Shown here one piece after another: positions 25,777 to 33,539 of a stretch of DNA of 64,000 nucleotides; position 1 is the stretch's first letter, and the number at the start of each line of letters is the position of its first letter. The stretch covers positions 172,212 to 236,211 of the forward strand of contig NZ_JAUPED010000009.1 in the NCBI RefSeq assembly GCF_030552475.1, given 5' to 3'. This DNA comes from Mariniflexile sp. AS56 (GTDB taxonomy: Bacteria > Bacteroidota > Bacteroidia > Flavobacteriales > Flavobacteriaceae). A program made the position numbers and the translations under genes. The notes under the pieces are model-generated. The model ran no database searches, was not told the origin of the DNA, and was given only the letters and a program-made list of their open reading frames with translations.

Positions 25777-25808
25777 TTGACAAGGCCTATGCCACAATCG
25801 TATATTTG
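25777..25808 (+). promoter_or_regulatory. Promoter of queA (-33 TTG, -7 TATATTTG)
   Basis: TTG at 25777-25779 and TATATTTG at 25801-25808, spaced 21 bases, fit the Bacteroidota promoter pattern. The predicted transcript has a leader of about 65 bases before queA. Confidence 0.6.
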
Positions 25809-25812
25809 CAAC

Positions 25813-25844
25813 CGTTTGTAATTTTAAGTATTGGTTTACAAACG
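25813..25844 (+). promoter_or_regulatory. Nine-base-pair hairpin at the 5' end of the queA leader
   Basis: CGTTTGTAA (25813-25821) is perfectly complementary to TTACAAACG (25836-25844), with a 14-base loop. It begins at the predicted transcript start. There is no T run, so it is not a terminator. A leader structure or an operator are both possible. Confidence 0.5.
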
Positions 25845-25876
25845 TATAACAAACAAATACATAAACTCTTTTTTAT

Positions 25877-26926
25877 ATGAAGTTATCACACTTTGGTTTT
25901 AATTTACCAGAAGAATTGCTGGCAGAATACCCCGCAGAAAATAGAGATGAGTCTCGTTTAATGGTTTTAGATAGAAAAAAACAAACCATCGAACATAAAA
26001 TGTTTAAAGATATTATCGACTATTTTGATGAAGATGATGTTTTAATCCTAAATAACACAAAAGTATTTCCTGCCAGATTATATGGTAATAAAGAAAAAAC
26101 AGGCGCAAGAATCGAAGTGTTCTTATTAAGAGAATTAAATGAAGAACAACGCCTTTGGGATGTATTGGTAGATCCAGCACGTAAAATAAGAATTGGTAAT
26201 AAATTATACTTTGGTGATGATGAAACTTTAGTAGCAGAAGTTATCGATAATACAACCTCTCGTGGTCGTACATTACGTTTCTTATATGACGGGTCTTATA
26301 AAGAATTCCGCAGAAAATTAAACGAATTAGGTGAAACACCACTTCCAAAATATATAAAAAGAGAAGTGCAACCAGAAGATGAAGAGCGTTACCAAACCAT
26401 TTACGCTAAAAATGAAGGAGCCGTAGCTGCACCAACAGCAGGACTTCATTTCTCTAAACATTTATTAAAACGTTTAGAGATTAAAGGTGTTAAATTTGCT
26501 GAGGTGACTTTACACGTTGGTTTAGGTACTTTTAATCCAGTTGAGGTAGAAGATCTTTCTAAGCACAAAATGGATAGTGAAGAACTTAAAATTGAAGAAA
26601 AAGCAGTAGAAATAGTAAATACCGCTAAGAAAAATAAAAAACGTATTTGTGCTGTGGGTACAACAGCGATGCGTGCTATAGAGAGTTCGGTTTCTTCAGG
26701 AGGCGAATTAAACGAAGTTGAAGGATGGACAAATAAATTCATTTTCCCTCCGTACGATTTTAGTATTGCAAACTGCATGATTACTAACTTCCATACACCA
26801 AAATCAACCTTGTTAATGATGGCTTCAGCGTTTGGAGGTCATGATTTTATCAAAAAAGCATACGAAGAAGCTGTAAAAGAAAAGTATAAATTCTACAGTT
26901 ATGGCGATGCCATGCTAATCATATAA
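25877..26926 (+). CDS. queA: S-adenosylmethionine:tRNA ribosyltransferase-isomerase
   Basis: At 349 residues this is full-length QueA, which transfers and isomerises the ribosyl group of SAM onto preQ1 in tRNA to make epoxyqueuosine. Family segments include the N-terminal [93 protein letters not shown] and [17 protein letters not shown]. It is monocistronic, with its own promoter and a terminator at 26936-26961. The start is the first ATG after the leader hairpin. Confidence 0.97.
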   Translation: MKLSHFGFNLPEELLAEYPAENRDESRLMVLDRKKQTIEHKMFKDIIDYFDEDDVLILNNTKVFPARLYGNKEKTGARIEVFLLRELNEEQRLWDVLVDPARKIRIGNKLYFGDDETLVAEVIDNTTSRGRTLRFLYDGSYKEFRRKLNELGETPLPKYIKREVQPEDEERYQTIYAKNEGAVAAPTAGLHFSKHLLKRLEIKGVKFAEVTLHVGLGTFNPVEVEDLSKHKMDSEELKIEEKAVEIVNTAKKNKKRICAVGTTAMRAIESSVSSGGELNEVEGWTNKFIFPPYDFSIANCMITNFHTPKSTLLMMASAFGGHDFIKKAYEEAVKEKYKFYSYGDAMLII

Positions 26927-26935
26927 TTTTAAAAG

Positions 26936-26961
26936 AGCCTTGTTAATTCAAGGCTTTTTTT
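26936..26961 (+). terminator. Intrinsic terminator after queA
   Basis: AGCCTTG pairs with CAAGGCT around a six-base loop, followed by seven T. Confidence 0.85.
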
Positions 26962-26974
26962 ATATAATTAATTT

Positions 26975-27063
26975 GGGCATTCCCCTGTCGGGTCGGGCTT
27001 TCGGCAGTCGCTTCCCTATAAAAAAAATAGGGAGAGCTTCAACAATGCCTCAATCCCTAATGC
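26975..27063 (-). repeat. Dispersed intergenic repeat, copy 3, reverse orientation
   Basis: Read on the minus strand it starts gcattagggattgagg, contains gccgaaagcccgaccc near its end, and closes ggggaatgccc. It matches copies 1 and 2 in order and spacing. Its terminal pairs are GCATT/AATGC in place of GCGTT/AACGC, so both arms changed together. It lies between queA and rlmN. The 27064-27136 stretch after it is AT-rich with no feature I can name. Confidence 0.8.
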
Positions 27064-27136
27064 AGTTCATAACTTCAAAGTATGTTAAGCAATCATAAAT
27101 CATAAGTCAAAAATCGTTATTCATAAATCCTTTCCC

Positions 27137-27144
27137 TATTTTTG
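27137..27144 (+). promoter_or_regulatory. Bacteroidota -7 box (TATTTTTG) for rlmN
   Basis: TATTTTTG ends nine bases before the rlmN ATG, so the transcript would be nearly leaderless. Confidence 0.6.
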
Positions 27145-27152
27145 CATCACTT

Positions 27153-28193
27153 ATGGCAATAACAAAAAAAGACATACGCGCATTAACTAAAGAGCAACTT
27201 CGTGAGTTTTTCGAAAAAGAAGGCGATAAAGCCTTTCGTGGCAACCAGGTTTACGAATGGTTGTGGCAAAAAGGCGCACACTCGTTTGATGATATGACGA
27301 ATGTTTCGAAAGAAACCAGAAACATGTTGGAAGAAAACTTTGTTATCAACCACATAAAAGTCGATACCATGCAACGCAGTAGCGACGGTACGGTTAAGAA
27401 TGCAGTGCGTTTACACGATGGGCTAATTGTAGAGTCGGTTTTAATACCAACCGCCACCAGAACAACAGCCTGTGTGTCGAGTCAAGTAGGCTGTAGTTTA
27501 GATTGTAAATTTTGTGCTACGGCACGTTTAAAACGCATGCGTAATTTAAACCCCGACGAAATTTACGATCAAGTAGTTGCCATTGATAATGAAAGCAAAT
27601 TGTATTTCAATCGCCCACTTAGTAATATTGTTTTTATGGGCATGGGTGAGCCTCTTATGAATTACAATAACGTTATTAAGGCTATTGATAAAATTACATC
27701 TCCTGAAGGTTTAGGGATGTCTCCAAAACGTATTACAGTATCTACATCGGGTGTGCCAAAAATGATTAAAAAAATGGCTGATGATGATGTGAAATTCAAC
27801 TTAGCGGTGTCATTACATTCTGCTATTGATGAGGTTCGAACGACTATCATGCCTTTTAATGAGCATTTTCCTTTAGATGATTTGAGAGAAGCCTTAGAAT
27901 ATTGGTATGCTAAAACCAAAAGTAGAATAAGTTATGAATATGTAGTTTGGGGTGGTATTAACGACTCCAAAAAGGATATTGATGCCTTTGTGAAGTTTTG
28001 CAAATATGTGCCATGTAAGGTCAATATTATTGAATATAACCCTATTGATGATGGTGAGTTTCAACAAGCATCAGACGAAGCATTACAAAATTATATTTCA
28101 GCATTAGAAAAAAACCGTATTGTAGTAAATGTACGCCGTAGTAGAGGTAAAGATATTGATGCGGCATGCGGACAATTAGCAAATAAAAGTTAA
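27153..28193 (+). CDS. rlmN: Dual-specificity 23S rRNA/tRNA adenine C2 methyltransferase RlmN
   Basis: A 346-residue radical SAM enzyme that methylates A2503 of 23S rRNA and A37 of some tRNAs. The [4Fe-4S]-binding CxxxCxxC motif is CSLDCKFC, within SSQVGCSLDCKFCATARL. The methyl-carrying and resolving cysteines are expected in the C-terminal region, where AACGQLANKS gives one of them. Other family segments are FMGMGEPLMNYNNVI, RITVSTSGVPKMI and YEYVVWGGINDS. Length is normal, and it starts at ATG close behind a -7 box. Confidence 0.96.
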   Translation: MAITKKDIRALTKEQLREFFEKEGDKAFRGNQVYEWLWQKGAHSFDDMTNVSKETRNMLEENFVINHIKVDTMQRSSDGTVKNAVRLHDGLIVESVLIPTATRTTACVSSQVGCSLDCKFCATARLKRMRNLNPDEIYDQVVAIDNESKLYFNRPLSNIVFMGMGEPLMNYNNVIKAIDKITSPEGLGMSPKRITVSTSGVPKMIKKMADDDVKFNLAVSLHSAIDEVRTTIMPFNEHFPLDDLREALEYWYAKTKSRISYEYVVWGGINDSKKDIDAFVKFCKYVPCKVNIIEYNPIDDGEFQQASDEALQNYISALEKNRIVVNVRRSRGKDIDAACGQLANKS

Positions 28194-28212
28194 ATGATAA
28201 AATTCTATAACT

Positions 28213-28220
28213 TATATTTG
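28213..28220 (+). promoter_or_regulatory. Bacteroidota -7 box (TATATTTG) for the polyprenyl synthetase
   Basis: TATATTTG fits the consensus and lies 20 bases before the TTG start at 28241. Confidence 0.55.
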
Positions 28221-28240
28221 AATCTTCATAGTATAGAAAT

Positions 28241-29218
28241 TTGAAAATAGTAGAGCAAATAAAACACCCCATAGCCTTTGAGATGGATCTTTTCGAGCAA
28301 AAGTTCCTGCTTTCAATGTCTAGTAAAGTGGCCTTACTAAACAGAATTACAACCTACATAGTAAACCGCAAAGGGAAGCAAATGCGCCCTATGTTTGTGT
28401 TTCTAGTAGCCAAAATGGTGTCTAATGGTGAGGTAAGCGAACGTACTTATAGAGGAGCTTCGGTTATTGAATTGATACATACCGCTACTTTGGTGCACGA
28501 TGATGTGGTAGATGATAGTAACCGTCGCCGCGGATTTTTCTCTGTTAACGCCCTTTGGAAAAATAAAATAGCCGTTTTAATAGGCGATTATTTACTGTCT
28601 AAAGGTTTGCTTTTAAGTATTGATAATAACGATTTCGATTTGCTTAAAATCATTTCTATCGCAGTACGTGAAATGAGTGAGGGCGAATTACTTCAAATTG
28701 AAAAAGCAAGAAAACTTGATATTACCGAGGCTGTTTACTACGAGATTATTCGTCAAAAAACAGCAACTTTAATTGCTGCTTGTTGTAGTTTGGGTGCTGC
28801 TTCTGTTAAGCCAGAATCGGTTCACGTAGAAGCTATGCGTAAGTTTGGTGAACTTATTGGAATGGCGTTTCAAATAAAAGATGATTTGTTTGATTATAGC
28901 GACGCCCAAATAGGGAAACCTACAGGTATCGATATTAAAGAACAAAAAATGACACTTCCCTTAATTTATGTGCTAAATCAAGCAGATAGAAAAGATAAAA
29001 AGTGGTTAATCAACTCCATTAAGAATCATAATAAAGACACGCGACGCGTCAAAGAAGTGATTACGTATGTGAAAGATCATGGTGGTTTAGATTATGCTAT
29101 TACCAAAATGAAGGAGTTTCAAGAAGAAGCGCTTCTAATTCTAAAAACCTACCCAGAATCAGCCTATAGAAATTCACTAGAATTAATGGTGAATTATGTA
29201 ATTGATAGAAAAAAATAA
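28241..29218 (+). CDS. Polyprenyl (all-trans) diphosphate synthase
   Basis: A 325-residue trans-isoprenyl diphosphate synthase. The first Asp-rich motif is LVHDDVVDDSNRRRG (Asp pair at residues 87-88) and the second is IKDDLFDYSD. Small residues before the first motif suggest a long-chain product, such as the menaquinone side chain precursor, as expected in this lineage. The start is TTG 28241; the family N terminus IVEQIKHPIAFEMDLFE follows directly and no ATG is near, so the unusual start is supported. Chain length cannot be fixed from sequence. Confidence 0.92.
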   Translation: MKIVEQIKHPIAFEMDLFEQKFLLSMSSKVALLNRITTYIVNRKGKQMRPMFVFLVAKMVSNGEVSERTYRGASVIELIHTATLVHDDVVDDSNRRRGFFSVNALWKNKIAVLIGDYLLSKGLLLSIDNNDFDLLKIISIAVREMSEGELLQIEKARKLDITEAVYYEIIRQKTATLIAACCSLGAASVKPESVHVEAMRKFGELIGMAFQIKDDLFDYSDAQIGKPTGIDIKEQKMTLPLIYVLNQADRKDKKWLINSIKNHNKDTRRVKEVITYVKDHGGLDYAITKMKEFQEEALLILKTYPESAYRNSLELMVNYVIDRKK

Positions 29219-29262
29219 CCGTTTGGTTGGGTATCTCCAAGAATTAATAATTTCTCTGAATT

Positions 29263-30042
29263 TTATGCTTTAATGTTATTAATGATTTTATTCATTAATG
29301 TAGCTAATAGGCCGCCAATAAAAGGAGCGAGGATGTATACGGTAAAAAAACTATACGGGTAACTAGGAAATGCAGCCATTTTCCAACCACCAAAATAAGC
29401 AACTAGTCTTGGTGCAAAATCTCGAGCCGGGTTAAAACCACCTTGTGTAAAAGGAGCAATTAAACAAATGAGTAACGTAACTGTAAGTCCAATGAGTATG
29501 GGTGTAGTGTTGTCAATTTGTTCCTGTCTTTCTATCAACCTGAAAATAACGAGAACCAAAATAAATGTACCTAGTCCTTCCATAAACCCTGCTTTTAATG
29601 GTGATGTATGCAACAAGCCCTCAAAGCTTGGGTTTGGAAAATACTCGCCAAACATCATGGCAGAGCGGTATGAATCTGCACTGCCACGAACAATAGCGTG
29701 GGTGGTTTCGTAAATTATAATACTGTCATTAAATATAAAGTAAATCAATGCTGCTGCCATAAAGGCTCCGAAACTTTGACTTAAAATATAAAAAGGAAGT
29801 TTTTTAAATTTTAATTTTTGAGCGAAACACATGGCTAAACTTACGGCAGGGTTTAGGTGTGCAGGACACATGTTTCTAACCGTGAAAATAGCAATGGCAA
29901 CGCCAATACCCCAAATAATAGCAACTTCTAAAAGACTATTAAAAGCACCTAGTATAACGGCAGAAGCCACAGAACTACACCCAAATAGTACTAAAATGAA
30001 AGTTCCAGCGAATTCACCTAGATACTCTTTAATGTTAGCCAT
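29263..30042 (-). CDS. Aquaglyceroporin (MIP family) in an arsenic operon
   Basis: A 259-residue six-helix channel with both NPA boxes: NPA at 64-66 (AHLNPAVSLAM) and NPA at 204-206 (GGFNPARDFAPRL). The Asp in NPARD marks the glycerol-conducting branch. It is the last gene of an arsR-DUF6428-arsC set and overlaps the arsC-like gene by eight bases, so it should be co-translated. In other bacteria an aquaglyceroporin in an ars operon lets arsenite made by ArsC leave the cell down its gradient, replacing an ArsB or Acr3 pump; no such pump is seen here. The channel identity is firm, and the arsenite role is inferred from context. Confidence 0.9.
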   Translation of the reverse strand: MANIKEYLGEFAGTFILVLFGCSSVASAVILGAFNSLLEVAIIWGIGVAIAIFTVRNMCPAHLNPAVSLAMCFAQKLKFKKLPFYILSQSFGAFMAAALIYFIFNDSIIIYETTHAIVRGSADSYRSAMMFGEYFPNPSFEGLLHTSPLKAGFMEGLGTFILVLVIFRLIERQEQIDNTTPILIGLTVTLLICLIAPFTQGGFNPARDFAPRLVAYFGGWKMAAFPSYPYSFFTVYILAPFIGGLLATLMNKIINNIKA

Positions 30043-30658
30043 TGGTTTTTATTGAAGCAAATACATATAAAAGTTCTGTGGCGATTTGTAAACTTCTTTC
30101 ATTATATTTTTCGGCTTGTTGTGGCGTATTATCAAAGGCTTTAGGGTCTTCAAAGGTGACAGGAATACGTAAATCGGCACCTGCTATAAATGGGCAACCG
30201 CCATCGGCTTGTGAGCAAGTCATGATGGCTGCAAATTCCGATTTCGGGTTGAAAGACGCATCTAATTTCTTTGAAAAACCAATGATAGGCTGTTCGTTAT
30301 CACTGTATTTTATGCTGTAAACAGGATTCTCACCTTGAGAAAGCGTGTTAACTTCAAAACCAGATTTTTTTAAGGTCTCTGCAACCACAGGAAATAAAGC
30401 AGTTGCTTCGGTACCACCAGAATAACAAAACACATTTTTAATATTAAAATGTGCTGCCATGGTTTGTGCCCAAATTTGCGATAAGTGGCTGCGTCTTGAA
30501 TTGTGCGTGCAGATAAAGTTGATGCGTATTGTTTGCTGTGCATCACTTTTAGCTTGAATATAATCGACTAAAGGCTGTAGCGTTTCTTTACGTTCTTTGG
30601 TGATGGTTTCAACGTTTAAAGTTGAAATAAGGCTCTCAATGGTGTTAAATAATGTCAT
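30035..30658 (-). CDS. arsC: Arsenate reductase, thioredoxin-coupled LMW-phosphatase type
   Basis: The 207-residue product has the low-molecular-weight phosphatase P-loop CTHNSRRS (Cys50, C-x5-R-S). Later comes CSQADGGC, two cysteines seven positions apart, the spacing of the redox pair in thioredoxin-dependent ArsC. DLRIPVTFEDPKAF follows as the Asp-Pro loop. An N-terminal extension of about 45 residues precedes the P-loop. It should reduce arsenate to arsenite, which the downstream channel could release. ATG 30658 lies 16 bases after the DUF6428 stop; a longer frame to 30700 would overlap that gene. Annotation pipelines often call it a tyrosine phosphatase, but the operon and Cys pair favour arsenate reductase. 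Confidence 0.82.
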   Translation of the reverse strand: MTLFNTIESLISTLNVETITKERKETLQPLVDYIQAKSDAQQTIRINFICTHNSRRSHLSQIWAQTMAAHFNIKNVFCYSGGTEATALFPVVAETLKKSGFEVNTLSQGENPVYSIKYSDNEQPIIGFSKKLDASFNPKSEFAAIMTCSQADGGCPFIAGADLRIPVTFEDPKAFDNTPQQAEKYNERSLQIATELLYVFASIKTNG

Positions 30659-30674
30659 GTACTGTTTGTTTAAA

Positions 30675-31145
30675 TTAGCAACAACCACTTCCAGGAGCAC
30701 AAGATGCGCCTGCAGGTGCTATTTTAGATAGTTGATTTTTTTGTTTTTCTACTGGCACACCGCATTGGTCTTGCGCCAAACAGTCTGTTTGTTTTGTGGT
30801 TAGTAGGAAAGAGGTTCCATCAAAGTCCAATCCGAATTTTCCAATGGTATCGGCTTGGTATTCTACCTCAATTTCTAAATCTTGAATGTTTAATATGTTT
30901 TCGGAAAGGGTAATAATGTTTAGTAATTTTTCTGGGTGCAATCTGTGGTCGTAGTCGTTTGCGTTCCAAAGTTGAAAATTCACAACTTCTTCTTTACGCA
31001 CCGTACCACCACAATCGATAAAGTTTTTGGTTATTTTACCAACTTCGGTCACATGGAAATGGGTTGGTACTAAATCGCCGTTAGGTAATTTAAAAGCGAT
31101 GGTGTCTAATTCACTTAATACTTTTTTTACTTCTGAAAGTTTCAT
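30675..31145 (-). CDS. DUF6428 family protein in the arsenic operon
   Basis: A 156-residue cytoplasmic protein without signal or membrane segments, between arsR and arsC. Visible features are FKLPNGDLVPTHFHVTEVG, NFIDCGGTVRKEEVVNFQLW, and a C-terminal stretch rich in Cys and Gly (CLAQDQCGVP, then GASCAPGSGCC at the very end). The vicinal Cys-Cys tail suggests it could bind a thiophilic metalloid such as arsenite. That is inference; no activity is known to me for the family. The position between sensor and reductase argues for a role in arsenic handling, possibly as a carrier to the channel or the reductase. Confidence 0.75.
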   Translation of the reverse strand: MKLSEVKKVLSELDTIAFKLPNGDLVPTHFHVTEVGKITKNFIDCGGTVRKEEVVNFQLWNANDYDHRLHPEKLLNIITLSENILNIQDLEIEVEYQADTIGKFGLDFDGTSFLLTTKQTDCLAQDQCGVPVEKQKNQLSKIAPAGASCAPGSGCC

Positions 31146-31183
31146 ATGTATCTATTTAATGCGATTAATAAATGTAATTTTTT

Positions 31184-31513
31184 TTAACAACAGGTTGTTT
31201 GGGGAAGGTCTTGATCTAAAAATTGAAGCATAACTGCCTTCATTTTTGTCCAGTTTTCCGTGTTTATACAATAGCAAACACTGGTGCCTTCTACGTTACC
31301 TTTAATGAGTCCTAAGTTTTTTAATTCTTTTAAATGCTGAGAAATGGTGGGTTGGGCAAGCCCAATTTCATTAACCAAATCACCGCATACACAGGTGTCA
31401 ATTTTAAATAAATGCTGCAAAATCGCTACGCGTGCAGGGTGACCAAACACTTTGGCGAACAAGGCGATTTCGTTTTGTAAGTCGGTAAATATTTCAGTTT
31501 TGGCTAATCCCAT
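31184..31513 (-). CDS. arsR: ArsR-family metalloregulator
   Basis: A 109-residue winged-helix repressor. The metal-sensing helix holds DTCVCGDLV with Cys41 and Cys43, the CxC pattern of arsenite sensors, and the DNA-recognition helix is AQPTISQHLKELKNLGLI. Two more cysteines end the chain (Cys108, Cys109). It should repress its own operon until arsenite or antimonite binds. It is the first gene of the arsR-DUF6428-arsC-aquaporin unit, and a 12-base palindrome 14 bases upstream of its start is the likely operator. Confidence 0.92.
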   Translation of the reverse strand: MGLAKTEIFTDLQNEIALFAKVFGHPARVAILQHLFKIDTCVCGDLVNEIGLAQPTISQHLKELKNLGLIKGNVEGTSVCYCINTENWTKMKAVMLQFLDQDLPQTTCC

Positions 31514-31526
31514 GTCTTGTATTGTT

Positions 31527-31538
31527 ATATTGCAATAT
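31527..31538. promoter_or_regulatory. Probable ArsR operator overlapping the ars promoter
   Basis: ATATTGCAATAT is a perfect 12-base palindrome just before arsR. On the minus strand it overlaps TAATATTG, one mismatch from the TAnnTTTG -7 box, so bound repressor would block the promoter. Confidence 0.6.
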
Positions 31539-31591
31539 TACGATTAATAATTGAATAAGGAAACAACAACAATAATTTTTTTAAAATTTTA

Positions 31592-31651
31592 CTGTTGTTG
31601 CTGCTGTTACTGTTGCTGTTGTTGCTGTTGTTGCTGTTGTTGCTGTTGTTG
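31592..31651 (-). repeat. CAA/CAG trinucleotide tract encoding polyglutamine, with an in-frame stop
   Basis: On the minus strand 14 consecutive CAA/CAG codons (31651 to 31610) end the transglutaminase frame. A TAA (31609-31607) follows, then five more Gln codons and a second TAA (31591-31589). A single CAA to TAA change would account for the inner stop. Mixed codons make it a cryptic rather than a pure microsatellite. Confidence 0.9.
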
Positions 31652-32581
31652 GATGCGTTCTAAATTACGTTGGTAACTATTACCTTTTTCAGAATCGGCA
31701 AAGGTATTTGGCGGTATAAATGTCGCTTCTTGTTGTTTAGATGTGTTAATTTCAACTTTTACAAATAAATCAGATTCAACTTTTCTTTTAAAGACGCCTT
31801 TTACGGGCGAGCAATCGGTATAATTTCTTCCTACCGCTAAGCGTACGTGGTTTTCATTTGCAATGGCATTATTGGTAGGGTCGATACCTAACCAGCCATA
31901 AAACGGAATGTATGCCTCTATCCAAGCGTGGGTAGCACCTTCACCTCGCGATATACCATCTGTAGGGCAAATATAGCCGCTAACATAACGCGCAGGGATG
32001 CCAGTCATTCTAACCATTTGCAGTAAAATGTTGGTGAAATCTTGACAAACACCAGCTTTTAAATTCCAAACATCATCAAGAGTAGAGTCTACATTGGTAA
32101 CGCCTTTAATGTATTTAAAATTGGTGTAAACATATTCGCAAAGTAGTAAAGCTGCTTTGTATGGCGTGGTCTCATTCAGGTTTTTTGACTGAATTAAGTC
32201 TAACACATCATCAGAGCCACTAAATACTGCTGGTTTTAAGAAATCAATTACATCAGCATCATATTTTCTTAATTTTAATTCTTCCCACTGTTCTGAAGTT
32301 TTTACACTATCATCTGGAAATAAGCGATTCGTAGTAATAACTTCTGCTTCAGAAGTAATCATGAGTTCATCATGTGGTTCAGTAATTAAAAAAGTACCTA
32401 TTCGATTGTTGTAAAAATCAAAATATGTTTCTACAAGCGGGTTTTTTGTGACCGATATAAAATGCGAAACTACCTTTTGGTAATCATCATTAATAGGGTG
32501 TAGTCTAATTAAATTGGCACCGTCAATTACAGTGTTGCTGTAGCTGAATTTGGTAATATGTTTTATAAAGAATGTGGCCAT
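31607..32581 (-). CDS. Transglutaminase-like protein of the ATP-grasp/alpha-E locus, polyQ tail
   Basis: A 324-residue protein with the N-terminal bacterial transglutaminase-like domain (HITKFSYSNTVIDGANLIRL) and a papain-like core. The nucleophile Cys is in LKAGVCQDFTNILLQMVR, the His in ATHAWIEAYIPFYG and the Asp in WLGIDPTNN. It ends in 14 glutamines. It is the third gene of a set with a circularly permuted ATP-grasp enzyme and an alpha-E protein, a widespread combination predicted to build or cut a peptide-like modification. ATG 32581 is chosen; TTG 32599 would overlap the previous stop. The polyQ tail is lineage-odd and probably unstructured. Confidence 0.88.
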   Translation of the reverse strand: MATFFIKHITKFSYSNTVIDGANLIRLHPINDDYQKVVSHFISVTKNPLVETYFDFYNNRIGTFLITEPHDELMITSEAEVITTNRLFPDDSVKTSEQWEELKLRKYDADVIDFLKPAVFSGSDDVLDLIQSKNLNETTPYKAALLLCEYVYTNFKYIKGVTNVDSTLDDVWNLKAGVCQDFTNILLQMVRMTGIPARYVSGYICPTDGISRGEGATHAWIEAYIPFYGWLGIDPTNNAIANENHVRLAVGRNYTDCSPVKGVFKRKVESDLFVKVEINTSKQQEATFIPPNTFADSEKGNSYQRNLERIQQQQQQQQQQQQQQ

Positions 32582-32595
32582 AATTATTTTAAAAA

Positions 32596-33522
32596 TCAAT
32601 TAACGTTAGAGAAGTAAACGGAATTTATATTAGCTGAAATATTTCGAACATCTTCTTTTATGCCTTCAATATAATTATTTAAGCCTTGCTCCATAATGCT
32701 TTCTGTGGTTGTGTATTTGATGGTGCTTTCTAGCTTTCCTAATAAGAATTCTAAATTGTTTTTTTCAAGTTCGTTGGTTTCAATAAGTTGATTGATATGT
32801 CTGTTTAGTTTATTAACGCAGTAATATACTGATCTTGGAAATGATTTGTCTTGGAAAACCATTCGAATGATATGCTCTTCGTTAAATGTTGATTTATGTG
32901 TTTTTAAATACAATTGATAGCCACCAATGGATAGTAATAAGTTTTTCCAATAGAAACTTTTTTCTAAACTATCTGAAGTATTAGCAATCTCCTTCAGTTT
33001 AAGAGCCGTGAAATCAGATATTTGAATTACACGTTCTAAGAACTTACCAACATGCATAAAGTAATAGGAAGGACCGCGTTCTTGTGTTACGTCAGAAGTG
33101 CCATAGTAAATTAAATGGTGCTTTCTTAAATCTTCTAAAAATTGAACAGGGTCTTCTTCCCTAAGTCTTCTAGGTAAATCTTTATCTGTAAGGTATAAGT
33201 AGTAATTGTTAATGCATAACCAAAGTTCTCTGGAGATGTGTTCTTGAACACTTCGGGCGTTTTCTCGGGCCTTGGTTACAATGTTTAAAATGGAGTTTGA
33301 ATTACCAATATTAAATACCATGAAATCGATACATTCTATGGCGTCTTCTGTGTAAAAATCATTTTCAGAAGTTGTGAAGTTTTTAATAATGGGGGTCCAT
33401 GAGAATAGTTCTGGGGAGTCTTGATTTGCATAAAAATTTACTTTAAGTAAACTTAAAATTCCATTACCACGTTCCATGTATCGGTCTAACCAAATAAGGT
33501 TATTTGCTACTCTGCTTAACAT
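32596..33522 (-). CDS. Alpha-E domain protein
   Basis: A 308-residue all-helical protein that opens MLSRVANNLIWLDRYMERG, the hallmark start of the alpha-E family, and keeps LWLCINNYYLY, HVGKFLERVIQISDFTALKL and SVYYCVNKLNRHINQL. Alpha-E proteins lie beside circularly permuted ATP-grasp enzymes and transglutaminases and are thought to serve as a scaffold or partner, with no direct activity shown. It is 17 bases after the ATP-grasp stop and 14 before the transglutaminase start, all on one strand. Confidence 0.9.
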   Translation of the reverse strand: MLSRVANNLIWLDRYMERGNGILSLLKVNFYANQDSPELFSWTPIIKNFTTSENDFYTEDAIECIDFMVFNIGNSNSILNIVTKARENARSVQEHISRELWLCINNYYLYLTDKDLPRRLREEDPVQFLEDLRKHHLIYYGTSDVTQERGPSYYFMHVGKFLERVIQISDFTALKLKEIANTSDSLEKSFYWKNLLLSIGGYQLYLKTHKSTFNEEHIIRMVFQDKSFPRSVYYCVNKLNRHINQLIETNELEKNNLEFLLGKLESTIKYTTTESIMEQGLNNYIEGIKEDVRNISANINSVYFSNVN

Positions 33523-33539
33523 ATTTTATTTTTTATGAA

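Noticed and set aside
25809..25876. preQ1 riboswitch before queA
   Set aside because: The stem and loop sizes and the downstream A-rich pseudoknot partner that I would expect are not evident; only a simple hairpin is supported.
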